Shown here: positions 47,248 through 57,886 of the stretch, in pieces | How the letters are laid out: each line of letters opens with the position of its first letter | How positions within the stretch are numbered: the stretch's first letter is position 1 | Source of the DNA: Streptomyces albogriseolus | GTDB taxonomy: Bacteria; Actinomycetota; Actinomycetes; Streptomycetales; Streptomycetaceae | Assembly (NCBI GenBank): GCA_014650475.1 | Contig: BMVA01000007.1 | Span: forward strand, 62,001 to 126,000 | Direction: 5' to 3' | Length of the DNA stretch: 64,000 nt | Program-made: the position numbers and the translations under genes | Notes under the pieces: model-generated | What the model was told of the DNA's origin: nothing | The model's database searches: none | The model's input: only the letters and a program-made list of their open reading frames with translations

Positions 47248-50200
47248 CTATGTCACCGCCGTTATTCCTAGTTGACCAAGGACATGTTGACAGGAGGAGC
47301 ACACAGCCTTCGGCGTTCCGTGCCTCGGATTGCCCGCCGCCCGTACCTCCACGGCGGCCATCACACCGCCCCGGGGATCGACACCGGCCTTCATGGCGTT
47401 CGACAGTGCTTCCGCCTCGCCGCACCGTCCGTGCTGGTTGCCGACGGGCGGCCGCTGGTCCGTGGGAACCCGGTCGTAGGCCGCCTGGATGTCCGGATGC
47501 AAGTCGTGGTCGCCACCGCCCTTGATGCTCGCGCCCGTGAACGGCGCGTCATGCCCCGGCACGGAGAGTCCGGCCGCGCTGGTCGGTCTTGTGTACTTGT
47601 TGGCGCCGGGCCGAGCCTGCTCCTCGTCGGCCCTCCGGCGCGCGGCGGCCAGAGCTTCCTCATCACAAGCCGGCGACAGACCGAAGGGGTCCACCGCGGT
47701 GAATGGGTTACGGACATAGGCGCGCGGGTTCGGTCCGGGGGCAAGGCCCAAGGGGTCCTGGGAAACGTACCGCCCCGTCTCCGGGTCGTAGTGACGGTGG
47801 TAGTTGTAGGCGAGGGCCGTCTCGGGATCGCTGTACTGACCCGGAAAACGCAGCGGGCAGTGCGCACCGCCGGTCCGGTGACCGTCGACGGCCGCTCCCC
47901 AGACCGTTGTGCGCGCACTCCACGCCACCTCCCCGCTCTCCCCGACAAGTTCGGTGGGGGTTCCGACGAGGTCCGTCACGATGCCGTAGAACTGCTCGTC
48001 CACCCAGTCCTGGAAGGCTCCTGCGCGACGCACCCGGTCCACCTGTGTGACAGGGCTGAACCGGTCCCGCTCCCAGTCCCACACTGTGCATGTGGACGTT
48101 TCGTCGTCCGCCCTGGTGACGACCTGCTCGGCCAGGACGAAGCCGTCCCACGTGAAGTGCACCTCCTCCACCGGGGTCTCTCCGTCGGGTCCGAGCCGTT
48201 GTTTGGCGACACGGCGTCCGAACGGGTCGTACCGGTAGACCCACCGCGTGCCGTCGGGTGTAGTCACGGAGGCCAGGCGGTCTTGGCTGTCCCAGACGTA
48301 GTGCCAGACATCGGCCTTGTTCGAGAGGCGCTTCCTGCGCCTGACCACCACCCGGCCTTGGGCGTCGTACTGGTATCGGACATCACCAACCCTGTGCACC
48401 CGGCCGGGCTCGGTCCGGGGCGCGCCAAGGCGGGACCCGTGCTCCCGCAGTTCTCCCTGCGCGAGGTTTCCCGCCCTGTCGTACGCATAGCTCTCCGACC
48501 ACGTGGCCGCCCTGACGCCCGTGACCCGGCCCGTAGCGTCGACATCGACGTCGCGGTCGCCGTTGAGCAGGTCCGTGATCGCCGTTACCGTGCCGTCCTC
48601 CCGGTAGCGGTAGGCACGGTGCTGGACCCGGTGGGATGCGGACTCCGCCGAGGGGCCGGTGCCCGCCAGGAGGGTCTGCGAGCTCAGTCTGCCGTTCGTG
48701 TCCCAGGTCTGGCTCAGCCGGGCGGCGCCCAGGCGGCGTTCGACCTCACGCCCTGCCTCGTCGTATGCGAACGTGATGTCTCTGCCCGCGGTCCGCAGTA
48801 GAACGGGCCTGTCCCGTCCGTCGTACTGCCAGATGCTCTCGGTGCCGGACGGCGTCGTCCGGCGGATGCGTCTGCCGAGGATGTCGTAGGCCGAACGGAC
48901 GGTCGCGCCGTTGCACGCCTCGGCGACGACCCGGCCGACTGCATCCCGTTCATAGGTCAACTCGACGCTACCGTCGCCCGCCCGGACAAGGTTGCCGACC
49001 GCGTCGTACGTGTAGGTCGTGACTCCTTCGGACGTGCGCTGCTCCACCACCTTGTCCCGGGCATCACGAACATAGGTGACGGACTGACCGAGTCCGTTGG
49101 TCAGCTCGACTAGGCGGCCGCCCGCGTCGAATCGGTAACTCTGGGTACGGCCGGAGAAGTCCCGCTCGCGCACCAGACGTCCGGCGGCGTCGTAGACATA
49201 GCTCCACTCGGCTCCGAGCTGATTGGTGACGGAGGTGACACGCAGTTCACGGTCGTAGGTGAAGGTCAGAAGCGAGCCGTCCGGATCGGTGCGCGAGGTG
49301 ACGAGATCGAACCCGCCGTATGTGAAGCGGGTCACCTGACCGAGGGCGTCCACGTGCTCGACGAGGTTGCCCTCGGCATCGTAGCTCCGGATCTCCGTCG
49401 TGCCGTCGGGGCTGGTGCGTCGGCTCAACCTGCCTTCCGTCGTCCAGTGGAACCGTGTCTCCGCCCCGTCCGGAGCGGTCACTACGACGATCCTGCCGAA
49501 CGCATCCCTTTGGTACCGGGTCGTCGCGCCTTCTGCGTCGGTGTACGCGAGAGGCAGGCCGGCCGCGTCCGGCTCCACGAGCGCGGTTCGTCCGAGTGCG
49601 TCGGTGACGGCGACCAGTGCCCCGATGTTGTTGTACTGGTAGCCGATCCGGGCACCCGTGGGGTCGGTTTCTCCTGTCAGGTTCCCCCGCGCGTCGTACT
49701 CCAGGGACCAGACACCGCCATTGGCCTGCATGAGCGACACCGGCCGACCGAACTGGTTGTTCTCGGCCGACTCCCGGCTGCCGTCGGGACGGACGACGGC
49801 TGTCGGTGCGCCGAACTCGTCGTACTCGTAGTGCGTCGTCCGGCCGAGCGGGTCCGTACGGGACAGCAGGCGATCGTAGCGATCCCATTCCGAGTACGTG
49901 GTGTGACCGAGAGGGTCGGTCGAGGAAACGAGTTGGTACAGCTCGTTGTGCCGATAGACCGTCGTGTTGCCAAACGCGTCCGTGTAACGCGTCTCACGGC
50001 CGTCCGCGTCGTACTCGACGGTGCAGGAGAGGCTGCCGTCGGCGCCCTCGCCGGCGACGCAGCGGTCCAGGGCGTCGTAGGTGAAGTGGTACCAGTAGTC
50101 GTTGCGGTCGGTCCATGACGTGATGCGGGCGCGGTCGTCGTACGTGAGCTTCAGCGGCCGGCCGCTCGAATCGTGGATCTCGGTGAGGTTCCCTTCGGGG

Positions 50201-51864
50201 CTGTAGCCGAAGCTCCTGAGAACGGTGCCCTCGGCACCGTCCTCCATATTGCGCAGGCGGAGCCGGGTGACACGTCCGTCCGTCGTGTCGACGTGCACGT
50301 GCCGACCGCCCGAATCGCGTACCGCGACAGGGGTTCCGTCGGCGTCACGATCGAAGTCGACACGCGATCCGTTGCGGTCGGTTATCGCGGCCAGGGGCAG
50401 CGTGAAGGTCTCATCCACCGCGGCCGGGCTCGACCGGGGCGCGAAGTGACGAGTGATCCCCATACCGGGGTCGGTGATGCGAAGAGGAGCACCCGCTGTG
50501 CCGTCCCAGTCCAGCGGCCAGCGGGGGCCCTCCAGCGGCATGACCGAGGTGCCCGGACGGGGCACCGGGTAGAAGAGCAGCATGCCGTCCTCGGTGGCGA
50601 AAACGGCTCCCTCGTCGTCCAGTTCGAGGCGTTCGTCCAGAGTGGAGGCCCAGGACGGGCCGAAGCAACGGCCCCACTGATATGTGGACAGGTGGGTGCG
50701 GCGCAAGATCAGGGGGAGCAGGCCGGGAAGTTCGACATCGGTGGTCTCCATGAGCATTTCGCCGGAGACCATGTCGATCGGGTCGCCGTTCTTGCAGCGG
50801 CCCTTGGACGGCTTGGACTTCGCAGCGGCGTCGTCGGCTTCTCTGCGCAGGCCCTTTCCGAGCCCTTTGGCCATGGCTTTCAGCCCACCCTTGGCCAAGG
50901 TTTTGGCACCCTTGGCCAAGGCGCCGAGGGTGGTCAGGCCCTTCATGCCGGGTATGCAGTCCAGCGCGGCCAGCCCCACGTCCCATAGGGACGCCTGGCC
51001 TTTGGAGTATTTGTAAAGTGTGTCGGCCAGGACGACCAGCGCCGCGATGAGGACGATCGCGCCGAGGATCGGTCCGCCGATGATCAGCGCGACGATGCCG
51101 ACGACCGCGACGACGATCTTGCAGGCGGCGACGATGTTGTCCCAGTTGTCGGTGAACCAGTCGCCGATCTCCTCCCACCACGACCGGTTCTGGATCCCCG
51201 CGTCGGAGGCCTCGTCGATCTTCGACTTCGCGTCCCGCGCCGCCTCCTCGCGCATCTTCCGCGCGTCCGCGGCCATCTTCTTCGCCGCGTCCAGCGCGCT
51301 CTGCGCGGACGTGACGTCCGACTGCGCCTTCTCCTGCGCCGACTTCGCACTGCGCACATCACGGGTCGCGGCCCGCACCTTCGCCTCGTCCGGCTTGTCC
51401 GCGTCCGACTTCGACCCCGTCGGGTCGTCCTTGTACTTGTCGGCCTCCTTCGTCGCCCGCCCCACCCACGACTCCGCCGACGCCAGCTTCGACTTCGCCG
51501 ACGACAGATCCGCCTGCGCCTCACGCGCCTTCGCCAACGCCTTGTCCGCCAGCGCCTGCGCCCGCTCCAGCTTCGGCCAGTAATCCGCGAGCGCGTCCCC
51601 GCACATCGCGTACGACTTCTCCAACTTCCTCAAGTTCTTGGGAACGCCGGAGAACTCCTCCTTGAACACCTTCGCCGACTTCCCCGCCCACTCCGCCAGC
51701 GCCCCCTCACCGGCCATCCCCTTCACCAGACGCAACGCCTCGGAGACGTCGTCGGCGAAGTCGTGCAGGAATCGCGCGAGCTGACGCACCCGCTCCGGGT
51801 CACCGGGCGTCGGGTCCTTGTCCAGGTCGAGAACATGCCAGTCCGTCGGTCGGTGACCCGCCAT
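47248..51864 (-). CDS. RHS-repeat polymorphic toxin with T7SS-type N-terminus and deaminase-like C-terminal toxin
   Basis: 1538 aa. Residues 1-110 resemble the type VII secretion signal domain (WHVLDLDKDPTPGDPERVRQ). About 100-220 is Ala/Lys coiled coil, and 245-283 are hydrophobic segments followed by DCIPGMKGL. A DUF6531-type start (NGDPIDMVSGEM, about 359) opens the RHS shell of YD repeats (YDADGRETRYTDAFGN and many more) to about 1390, closing with YNYHRHYDPETGRYVSQDPL and DPFGLSP. The last 140 residues are the variable toxin: HGRCGEAEAL (about 1478-1487) and PKAVCSSC (about 1518-1525) fit a YwqJ-type nucleic-acid deaminase. SUKH-3 immunity follows. Confidence 0.9.
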   Translation of the reverse strand: MAGHRPTDWHVLDLDKDPTPGDPERVRQLARFLHDFADDVSEALRLVKGMAGEGALAEWAGKSAKVFKEEFSGVPKNLRKLEKSYAMCGDALADYWPKLERAQALADKALAKAREAQADLSSAKSKLASAESWVGRATKEADKYKDDPTGSKSDADKPDEAKVRAATRDVRSAKSAQEKAQSDVTSAQSALDAAKKMAADARKMREEAARDAKSKIDEASDAGIQNRSWWEEIGDWFTDNWDNIVAACKIVVAVVGIVALIIGGPILGAIVLIAALVVLADTLYKYSKGQASLWDVGLAALDCIPGMKGLTTLGALAKGAKTLAKGGLKAMAKGLGKGLRREADDAAAKSKPSKGRCKNGDPIDMVSGEMLMETTDVELPGLLPLILRRTHLSTYQWGRCFGPSWASTLDERLELDDEGAVFATEDGMLLFYPVPRPGTSVMPLEGPRWPLDWDGTAGAPLRITDPGMGITRHFAPRSSPAAVDETFTLPLAAITDRNGSRVDFDRDADGTPVAVRDSGGRHVHVDTTDGRVTRLRLRNMEDGAEGTVLRSFGYSPEGNLTEIHDSSGRPLKLTYDDRARITSWTDRNDYWYHFTYDALDRCVAGEGADGSLSCTVEYDADGRETRYTDAFGNTTVYRHNELYQLVSSTDPLGHTTYSEWDRYDRLLSRTDPLGRTTHYEYDEFGAPTAVVRPDGSRESAENNQFGRPVSLMQANGGVWSLEYDARGNLTGETDPTGARIGYQYNNIGALVAVTDALGRTALVEPDAAGLPLAYTDAEGATTRYQRDAFGRIVVVTAPDGAETRFHWTTEGRLSRRTSPDGTTEIRSYDAEGNLVEHVDALGQVTRFTYGGFDLVTSRTDPDGSLLTFTYDRELRVTSVTNQLGAEWSYVYDAAGRLVRERDFSGRTQSYRFDAGGRLVELTNGLGQSVTYVRDARDKVVEQRTSEGVTTYTYDAVGNLVRAGDGSVELTYERDAVGRVVAEACNGATVRSAYDILGRRIRRTTPSGTESIWQYDGRDRPVLLRTAGRDITFAYDEAGREVERRLGAARLSQTWDTNGRLSSQTLLAGTGPSAESASHRVQHRAYRYREDGTVTAITDLLNGDRDVDVDATGRVTGVRAATWSESYAYDRAGNLAQGELREHGSRLGAPRTEPGRVHRVGDVRYQYDAQGRVVVRRRKRLSNKADVWHYVWDSQDRLASVTTPDGTRWVYRYDPFGRRVAKQRLGPDGETPVEEVHFTWDGFVLAEQVVTRADDETSTCTVWDWERDRFSPVTQVDRVRRAGAFQDWVDEQFYGIVTDLVGTPTELVGESGEVAWSARTTVWGAAVDGHRTGGAHCPLRFPGQYSDPETALAYNYHRHYDPETGRYVSQDPLGLAPGPNPRAYVRNPFTAVDPFGLSPACDEEALAAARRRADEEQARPGANKYTRPTSAAGLSVPGHDAPFTGASIKGGGDHDLHPDIQAAYDRVPTDQRPPVGNQHGRCGEAEALSNAMKAGVDPRGGVMAAVEVRAAGNPRHGTPKAVCSSCQHVLGQLGITAVT

Positions 51865-52118
51865 CCCGCAACCCCCGTTACGCGCACATCGTCAACACCT
51901 GTATGCACACGTGAACTTACCGGGCACGGCTGTTCGATCGGAAGAGTGGCCCTTCTCGCCGCAGGGGCGTCAGTCGGGCGTTACTCACCACATGCTGGGA
52001 CCGACGGTCACCGGCACGTCAGCAGGGGCCCAGTCGTACCGGACCAGGAGTTCTTGGGGGTTCCGTCTCCCGGACAGGCGTGGACGACTCGCGTGCCGAT
52101 GCGCATGGCCGCTCCTCC

Positions 52119-52649
52119 TCACGCGTCTCCGTGCGGGTTCGGTTCCGACGCGATGACGTGCCGCACCTGCCAGCGGGCTTCCTCCCAGCGGGCGCGGCGG
52201 GCGGCGGTGCGCTCGTCGACATCGTCGCCACGGTGCCGCGCGGCCCAGCGGCCGGCCTCCGCCTGAAGCCGGCGGGCCACGTAGAGGCAAGGAATCGGGG
52301 TGGAGGGGCCATGCCCCGCCGCCTTGGCCAGCATCTGCTCGGTGCCGACCCGTGCGGCGTCGAGAACCAGCCCCGCTCCCCGGGCGAGGACGTGTCTGTC
52401 GGTGTTCCACCGTGCGGCGGCTTCCCACAGTCGCTCCTTCGCCTCGGACAGCCGAGGAGGAACCTCCCCGAGATCGATCGCGTCGTGGCACGCCTCGACG
52501 TACCCCAAGCACGCGGCCCACACGGGCTCCTCGATCTCGTCCCGCTCCAGATCCAGCACGTGCCGTGCGAAGTCCAGTGCCAGATGAGCCGCTCGTTTCT
52601 GGTCGATCTGTTCGAGCAGGTCACCCAGCAGTCTCGAAGGAACAATCAC
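52119..52649 (-). CDS. Hypothetical protein in the RHS toxin locus
   Basis: A 176-aa, largely helical soluble protein (LLEQIDQKRAAHLALDFARH, VWAACLGYVEACHDAIDLGE, RWNTDRHVLARGAGLVLDAA). No family was recognised. Same strand as the RHS gene, 254 bp upstream of it. Two overlapping frames of similar length are compositional shadows; this one has normal amino-acid balance. It could be an accessory or an orphan immunity protein. Confidence 0.65.
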   Translation of the reverse strand: MIVPSRLLGDLLEQIDQKRAAHLALDFARHVLDLERDEIEEPVWAACLGYVEACHDAIDLGEVPPRLSEAKERLWEAAARWNTDRHVLARGAGLVLDAARVGTEQMLAKAAGHGPSTPIPCLYVARRLQAEAGRWAARHRGDDVDERTAARRARWEEARWQVRHVIASEPNPHGDA

Positions 52650-52709
52650 GTCCAGCCCCCTCCCCTCGAACCCAGCTCATTCTCGATTCCCCCCTCCGCC
52701 AGTGCCGCG

Positions 52710-53165
52710 TCACCCACGGCGCACGGCCTGCCACACGCGACGCGCCGCGTCCTCCCCCCGCAGCCACCAGCCTTCCAGCTTGTCCCGGACCGTCACGTAC
52801 ACCGCCCACGGCGGCAGGTCGCGGAACCGTACGAAGGTGAGGGTGTCGTCCACGGCGTTCACGGCGATGCTTCTGCGGCCGGGGCCCGCCGCGCGCAGCA
52901 CCTCGTACAGCTCTGGCGTCAGCGCCCCGTTCAGCCGGGCCGCCGTCCCCACCGCCGTGAAGGCGAAGCCTCGTTGGTCGGTGTCCGGGAGTTGCGTCGC
53001 GCGGACGAGACGCGGGGAGGCGTCCTCCAGCGGGCAGTTGAAGGCCAGGCCGATCGCCGCCGTGCCCAAACTCCGCTCACCGCGTTCGAATGCGGCGTCC
53101 CACTCCTCCGGGCTGTCGAGCCCCAGGAGGCCCTCCCCCGTCGCCCAGTCCCACGACCGCGTCAT
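52710..53165 (-). CDS. Hypothetical protein in the RHS toxin locus
   Basis: A 151-aa protein starting MTRSWDWATGEGLLGLDSPE. The middle (PRLVRATQLPDTDQRGFAFT) and the aromatic end (RDKLEGWWLRGEDAARRVW) are distinctive, but no family was recognised. It is 24 bp after the next gene on the same strand, probably an operon pair with it. Confidence 0.7.
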   Translation of the reverse strand: MTRSWDWATGEGLLGLDSPEEWDAAFERGERSLGTAAIGLAFNCPLEDASPRLVRATQLPDTDQRGFAFTAVGTAARLNGALTPELYEVLRAAGPGRRSIAVNAVDDTLTFVRFRDLPPWAVYVTVRDKLEGWWLRGEDAARRVWQAVRRG

Positions 53166-53189
53166 GCCAGCTCAGCCCGCTCAGTCCAC

Positions 53190-53876
53190 TCAGTCCGCGA
53201 ACCGGAACGTCGACGTGATCGCGTCGAAGATGTCGAAGAAGGACTCCGCGAGGTCCAGGACCTGGCTGCTGCCCGCGACCAGGGCGACCTTGCCCTCCTG
53301 GCCCGGCACCGGGATGAACGTCTGCATCAGCACGGCCCGGATCGTGCGGCCGAGCTCGTCACCCGGTACCGGGACGTCCTCGATGCCGTACGTGCGGGCC
53401 GCCGGACCCACGCCCGGGATGTCGACCGTCGTCACCTTGCGCCAGGCGTCGCCCTCCCGCCTGGCCTCCTTGACCGCGAGCTGGGCGGTGACCGCCTCCG
53501 GGTCGGTGGGGAGCGGGTCGCCCTTGCTGGTGCGGCCGCCGACCAGCGACACCGTGACCGAGCCGGTGATCGGGGTGTCGCCCCCGAAGCTCTCCGCCAT
53601 GCAGCCGCAGTACAGCGCACCCGACTTCCACGCGTCCGCCGCCGCCTTGCGCAGGAAGGAGACGAACGTGTCGCGGTGCGGCTCGAGTTCGGGGTGTGCG
53701 CGCACCCGCTCGCTCACCATGCGGTGGATCGAGTCGTCCCGGGACTCGGGACGGACGTCGAACTCCCACCAGCTCTCCGGCACCTTGATCCGGAAACCGC
53801 CCCGCTCGACGGTCAGCGCTTCCATGTAACGGGCCATGACGCCGGCGTCCCCCTTCGCTCGATGACGTGCCGACAT
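53190..53876 (-). CDS. Conserved hypothetical protein, probable T7SS-toxin-locus accessory
   Basis: A 228-aa protein. ATG 53876 is used; an internal start near MARYMEAL is possible. The N-terminal half begins RGGFRIKVPESWWEFDVRPE and continues to a Cys pair (ALYCGCMAES); the C-terminal half has DIPGVGPAARTYGIED and ends DLAESFFDIFDAITSTFRF. Proteins of this general shape (PsbP/LpqN-like by inspection) occur beside Streptomyces type VII substrates; a secretion adaptor role is only inference. Confidence 0.7.
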   Translation of the reverse strand: MSARHRAKGDAGVMARYMEALTVERGGFRIKVPESWWEFDVRPESRDDSIHRMVSERVRAHPELEPHRDTFVSFLRKAAADAWKSGALYCGCMAESFGGDTPITGSVTVSLVGGRTSKGDPLPTDPEAVTAQLAVKEARREGDAWRKVTTVDIPGVGPAARTYGIEDVPVPGDELGRTIRAVLMQTFIPVPGQEGKVALVAGSSQVLDLAESFFDIFDAITSTFRFAD

Positions 53877-53937
53877 CGTGCCATCGCGCCGTCACCGCGT
53901 GGGGCGCGGGCCCGTCAGTCGTCGAAGCTCACCGACG

Positions 53938-54270
53938 TCAGCCCTTCTTCGCCACCGTCAGCAGCACCGCCGCGTCCTCCAGCGCCTCCAGCCCGTGCCG
54001 GGCGTCCGGGATGACGAGGAGGTCGCCGGTGCGGCCCTCCCATTGCACATCGCCGCTGGTGAGGCGGACGCGGCCGCGCAGGACGTGGAGGGTGGCCTCT
54101 CCAGGGCTGTCGTGCTCGGCGAGTTCCGTGCCGGCGGTCAGCGCGAGAAGGGTCTGGCGCAGGGTGTGCTCGTGGCCGCCGTAGACGGTGGTCGCGCTGC
54201 GGCCGCTGGAGGCGGTGGCGGCCTGCTCCAGGTGGGTGCGGACGAGGGCGTCGAGTGAAAGCTTCTCCAT
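53938..54270 (-). CDS. Small cupin-domain protein
   Basis: 110 aa from ATG 54270 (MEKLSLDALVRTHLEQA). A single cupin barrel: AEHDSPGEATLHVLRGRVRL is motif 1 with the metal-binding His and Glu, and GDLLVIPDARHGLEALED is motif 2. Substrate is unknown. Divergent from the DUF2071 gene. Confidence 0.88.
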   Translation of the reverse strand: MEKLSLDALVRTHLEQAATASSGRSATTVYGGHEHTLRQTLLALTAGTELAEHDSPGEATLHVLRGRVRLTSGDVQWEGRTGDLLVIPDARHGLEALEDAAVLLTVAKKG

Positions 54271-54345
54271 GCGTCCAGCGTCGCCGAGCGCCTCGGCTGC
54301 GGCCAGGGCCATGTGGGGTACCGCACCGTCCGCGATACTGGCGCC

Positions 54346-55104
54346 GTGCCCTCGACACCGCAGCCCGTCACGCCCGACCCGCCGGAGGCGATCGCGCGTC
54401 CGCTGCTCACGCAGTCATGGCTGGACCTGACGTTCGTGCACTGGGCGGTGGACCCGGCCGACGTGGCGGGGCTGCTGCCGCCGGGCGCCGTGCCCGACAC
54501 CCTCGACGGCGTGACGTACGTCGGTCTCGTCGCGTTCCGGATGCACCGGGTGGGCTGGCTGCGGCTGCCGGGTGTGCCGTACCTGGGGAACTTCCCGGAG
54601 ACGAACGTCCGCCTGTACTCGGTGGACGACCACGGCCGGCGCGGGGTGGTGTTCCTCTCCCTGGACGCCTCCCGGCTGGTCCCGGTGCTGGTCGGCCGCC
54701 TCGGCTTCGGGATGCCGTACGTCTGGTCGCGGATGCGGGTACGGCACGTCGACGACCGCACCGTCACGTACACCGCCTCCCGGCGCTGGCCCGGGCCGCG
54801 CGGGGCCGGTACGCGGCTCACCGTGCGGCGGGGCGAGGCGGTCGCGGAGCCGACGGAGCTGGAGCACTTCCTCACCGCCCGCTGGGGCATGCACGGCGTG
54901 TTCTTCGGGCGGCCGATGTATCTGCCGAACGCCCATCCGCGCTGGCCGCTGTACCGGGCCGAGCTGCTGGAGTGCGAGGAGGACCTGGTCGCGGCGGCGG
55001 GGCTGCCCGCGCCTGCCGGAGAGCCGGTCAGCGTGCTGTACTCGCCGGGCGTCCCCGCCCGCTTCGGCCGCCCGGCCCGCCCGGCGGGCATCCCCACGCC
55101 CTGA
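54346..55104 (+). CDS. DUF2071 (YqjF-like) protein
   Basis: 252 aa from GTG 54346. Characteristic blocks are LLTQSWLDLTFVHWAVDPAD, LPPGAVPDTLDGVTYVGLVA, FPETNVRLYS, GLGFGMPYVWSRMRV-like GRLGFGMPYVW and HFLTARWGMHG. Function is unknown. A GATACT hexamer seven bases before GTG suggests a leaderless transcript. Confidence 0.88.
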   Translation: MPSTPQPVTPDPPEAIARPLLTQSWLDLTFVHWAVDPADVAGLLPPGAVPDTLDGVTYVGLVAFRMHRVGWLRLPGVPYLGNFPETNVRLYSVDDHGRRGVVFLSLDASRLVPVLVGRLGFGMPYVWSRMRVRHVDDRTVTYTASRRWPGPRGAGTRLTVRRGEAVAEPTELEHFLTARWGMHGVFFGRPMYLPNAHPRWPLYRAELLECEEDLVAAAGLPAPAGEPVSVLYSPGVPARFGRPARPAGIPTP

Positions 55105-55170
55105 ACGCAGGCGGGGCCGAGGGCGGCACGCCCCCAGCCCCACGCAGCCCACGCCCGTACGGCGTACGCG

Positions 55171-56700
<1,530 letters not shown>

Positions 56701-56804
56701 TTAAGCGGATACCAAGAGGCGAGTCGGATAGTCCGCTATCTGGACACCGTGTACGGAGTACGGATGCGCTGCGCAGAGCGGGGGCGTGCGCTTCAGCGCG
56801 CCGA

Positions 56805-57014
56805 TCAGTGCTCCGAGGCGTACGTCACGAAGCGGGCCCACGCGGCCGGCGTGAGCGCGAGGCGGGGTCCGGTCACGTCCTTGGAGTCACGGACGTGGAC
56901 GGTGCGGGGGGCTATCGCCACCTCGACGCAGGAATTGCCGTCCGGCCCGTCGCTGTAGCTGCTCTTGTACCAGACCAGCTCGGAAACGTCCCCGTCGGAA
57001 GCCTTGCGGATCAT
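56805..57014 (-). CDS. DUF397 small protein
   Basis: 69 aa with the DUF397 signature: WYKSSYSDGPDGNSCVEVAI, VHVRDSKDVTGPRLALTPAA, WARFVTYA. It overlaps the stop of the upstream XRE/DUF5753 gene by four bases; such pairs are abundant in Streptomyces and some affect development (bldB/abaA-like neighbourhoods). The DUF397 protein probably modulates its XRE partner. Confidence 0.93.
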   Translation of the reverse strand: MIRKASDGDVSELVWYKSSYSDGPDGNSCVEVAIAPRTVHVRDSKDVTGPRLALTPAAWARFVTYASEH

Positions 57015-57886
57015 GTCTCTCCCAGCATGTGCTCGATGAGGTCCAGCGACTCCCGAGGCGTGAGAGCCAGCGCCCGGATCGTCCCATAGCGCAGGTCCAG
57101 GATCCGAAGCTGCTTCGGATCGAAGGTCGGCCGGCCGTTGAACGCGCCGTCGGACCGGCCCGCGGCCGTGCCGTCGGCGAACTTCAGCACCTCGATCCTG
57201 CCGTTCAGTCCGGGGTGGGCCCCGGCGCCCGTGGGCATCACCTGGAGCGTCACATTACGCAACTGCCCCACCTCCAGCAGGTGTTCGAGCTGCCGACGCC
57301 ACACCATTGTCCCTCCGACCGGGCGGCGCACGGTCGTCTCTTCCAGGACGAAGCTGAGCGCCGGGGCGGGGGACCGCTCGAAAATCGCCTTACGGGCCAT
57401 CCGGGCGGCCACCAGGCCCTCGGCCTCCTCCTGCGTGTACGGCGGCTGCCAGGCGTCGAACAGGGCGCGTGCATGCTCGGGCGTCTGCAGCAGACCATGA
57501 ATGCTGAGCCCGACGTACACGCCCAACTCGACGCACTTGGATTCGAGTTCGGCCAGAGCCCGCACACTTTTCGGGTACCGAACCCTCTTCACGTCCTCCC
57601 ACGCCGCCGCGAGCAGCCCGCCGGCCCTCAGCACCTCGTCGGCCCGCTCCAGATACTCCCGCCGCGGAATACGCTTCCCCGCCTCGACCTTGTATACGAG
57701 GTCCTCCCCGTACCCGACGGCCCGCGCGAAGTCGCACACCCGCATTTCCACGGCCTCGCGCCGCAGCTTCAACTGCCGCCCCACGGTGGTGATGACGGCG
57801 ACGCCCCACTCGTCGTCCGGGTCCACCTCCCACCCCGGCTCGTCCGCCTCCCCCGAGCCCCGTACGACCTCGCCGTCCACCGCCAT
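57011..57886 (-). CDS. XRE-family regulator with DUF5753
   Basis: 291 aa from ATG 57886, preceded by GGAGGGG. HTH at about 35-85 (VGRQLKLRREAVEMRVCDFA, GYGEDLVYKVEAGKRIP). The C-terminal DUF5753 ligand/partner domain covers about 110-285 (VGLSIHGLLQTPEHARALFD, MVWRRQLEHLLEVG). Partner of the DUF397 gene. Target genes are unknown. Confidence 0.93.
   Translation of the reverse strand: MAVDGEVVRGSGEADEPGWEVDPDDEWGVAVITTVGRQLKLRREAVEMRVCDFARAVGYGEDLVYKVEAGKRIPRREYLERADEVLRAGGLLAAAWEDVKRVRYPKSVRALAELESKCVELGVYVGLSIHGLLQTPEHARALFDAWQPPYTQEEAEGLVAARMARKAIFERSPAPALSFVLEETTVRRPVGGTMVWRRQLEHLLEVGQLRNVTLQVMPTGAGAHPGLNGRIEVLKFADGTAAGRSDGAFNGRPTFDPKQLRILDLRYGTIRALALTPRESLDLIEHMLGET

Noticed and set aside
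51985-52645. Two overlapping minus-strand ORFs of 178 and 208 aa
   Set aside because: Alternative frames of the 176-aa gene at 52119-52649, with Arg/Ser/Thr-skewed composition; the chosen frame has normal protein character.
56727-56740. GATAGTCCGCTATC inverted repeat upstream of gdhA
   Set aside because: Arms of only five bases and no second copy in the window; too weak to call an operator.
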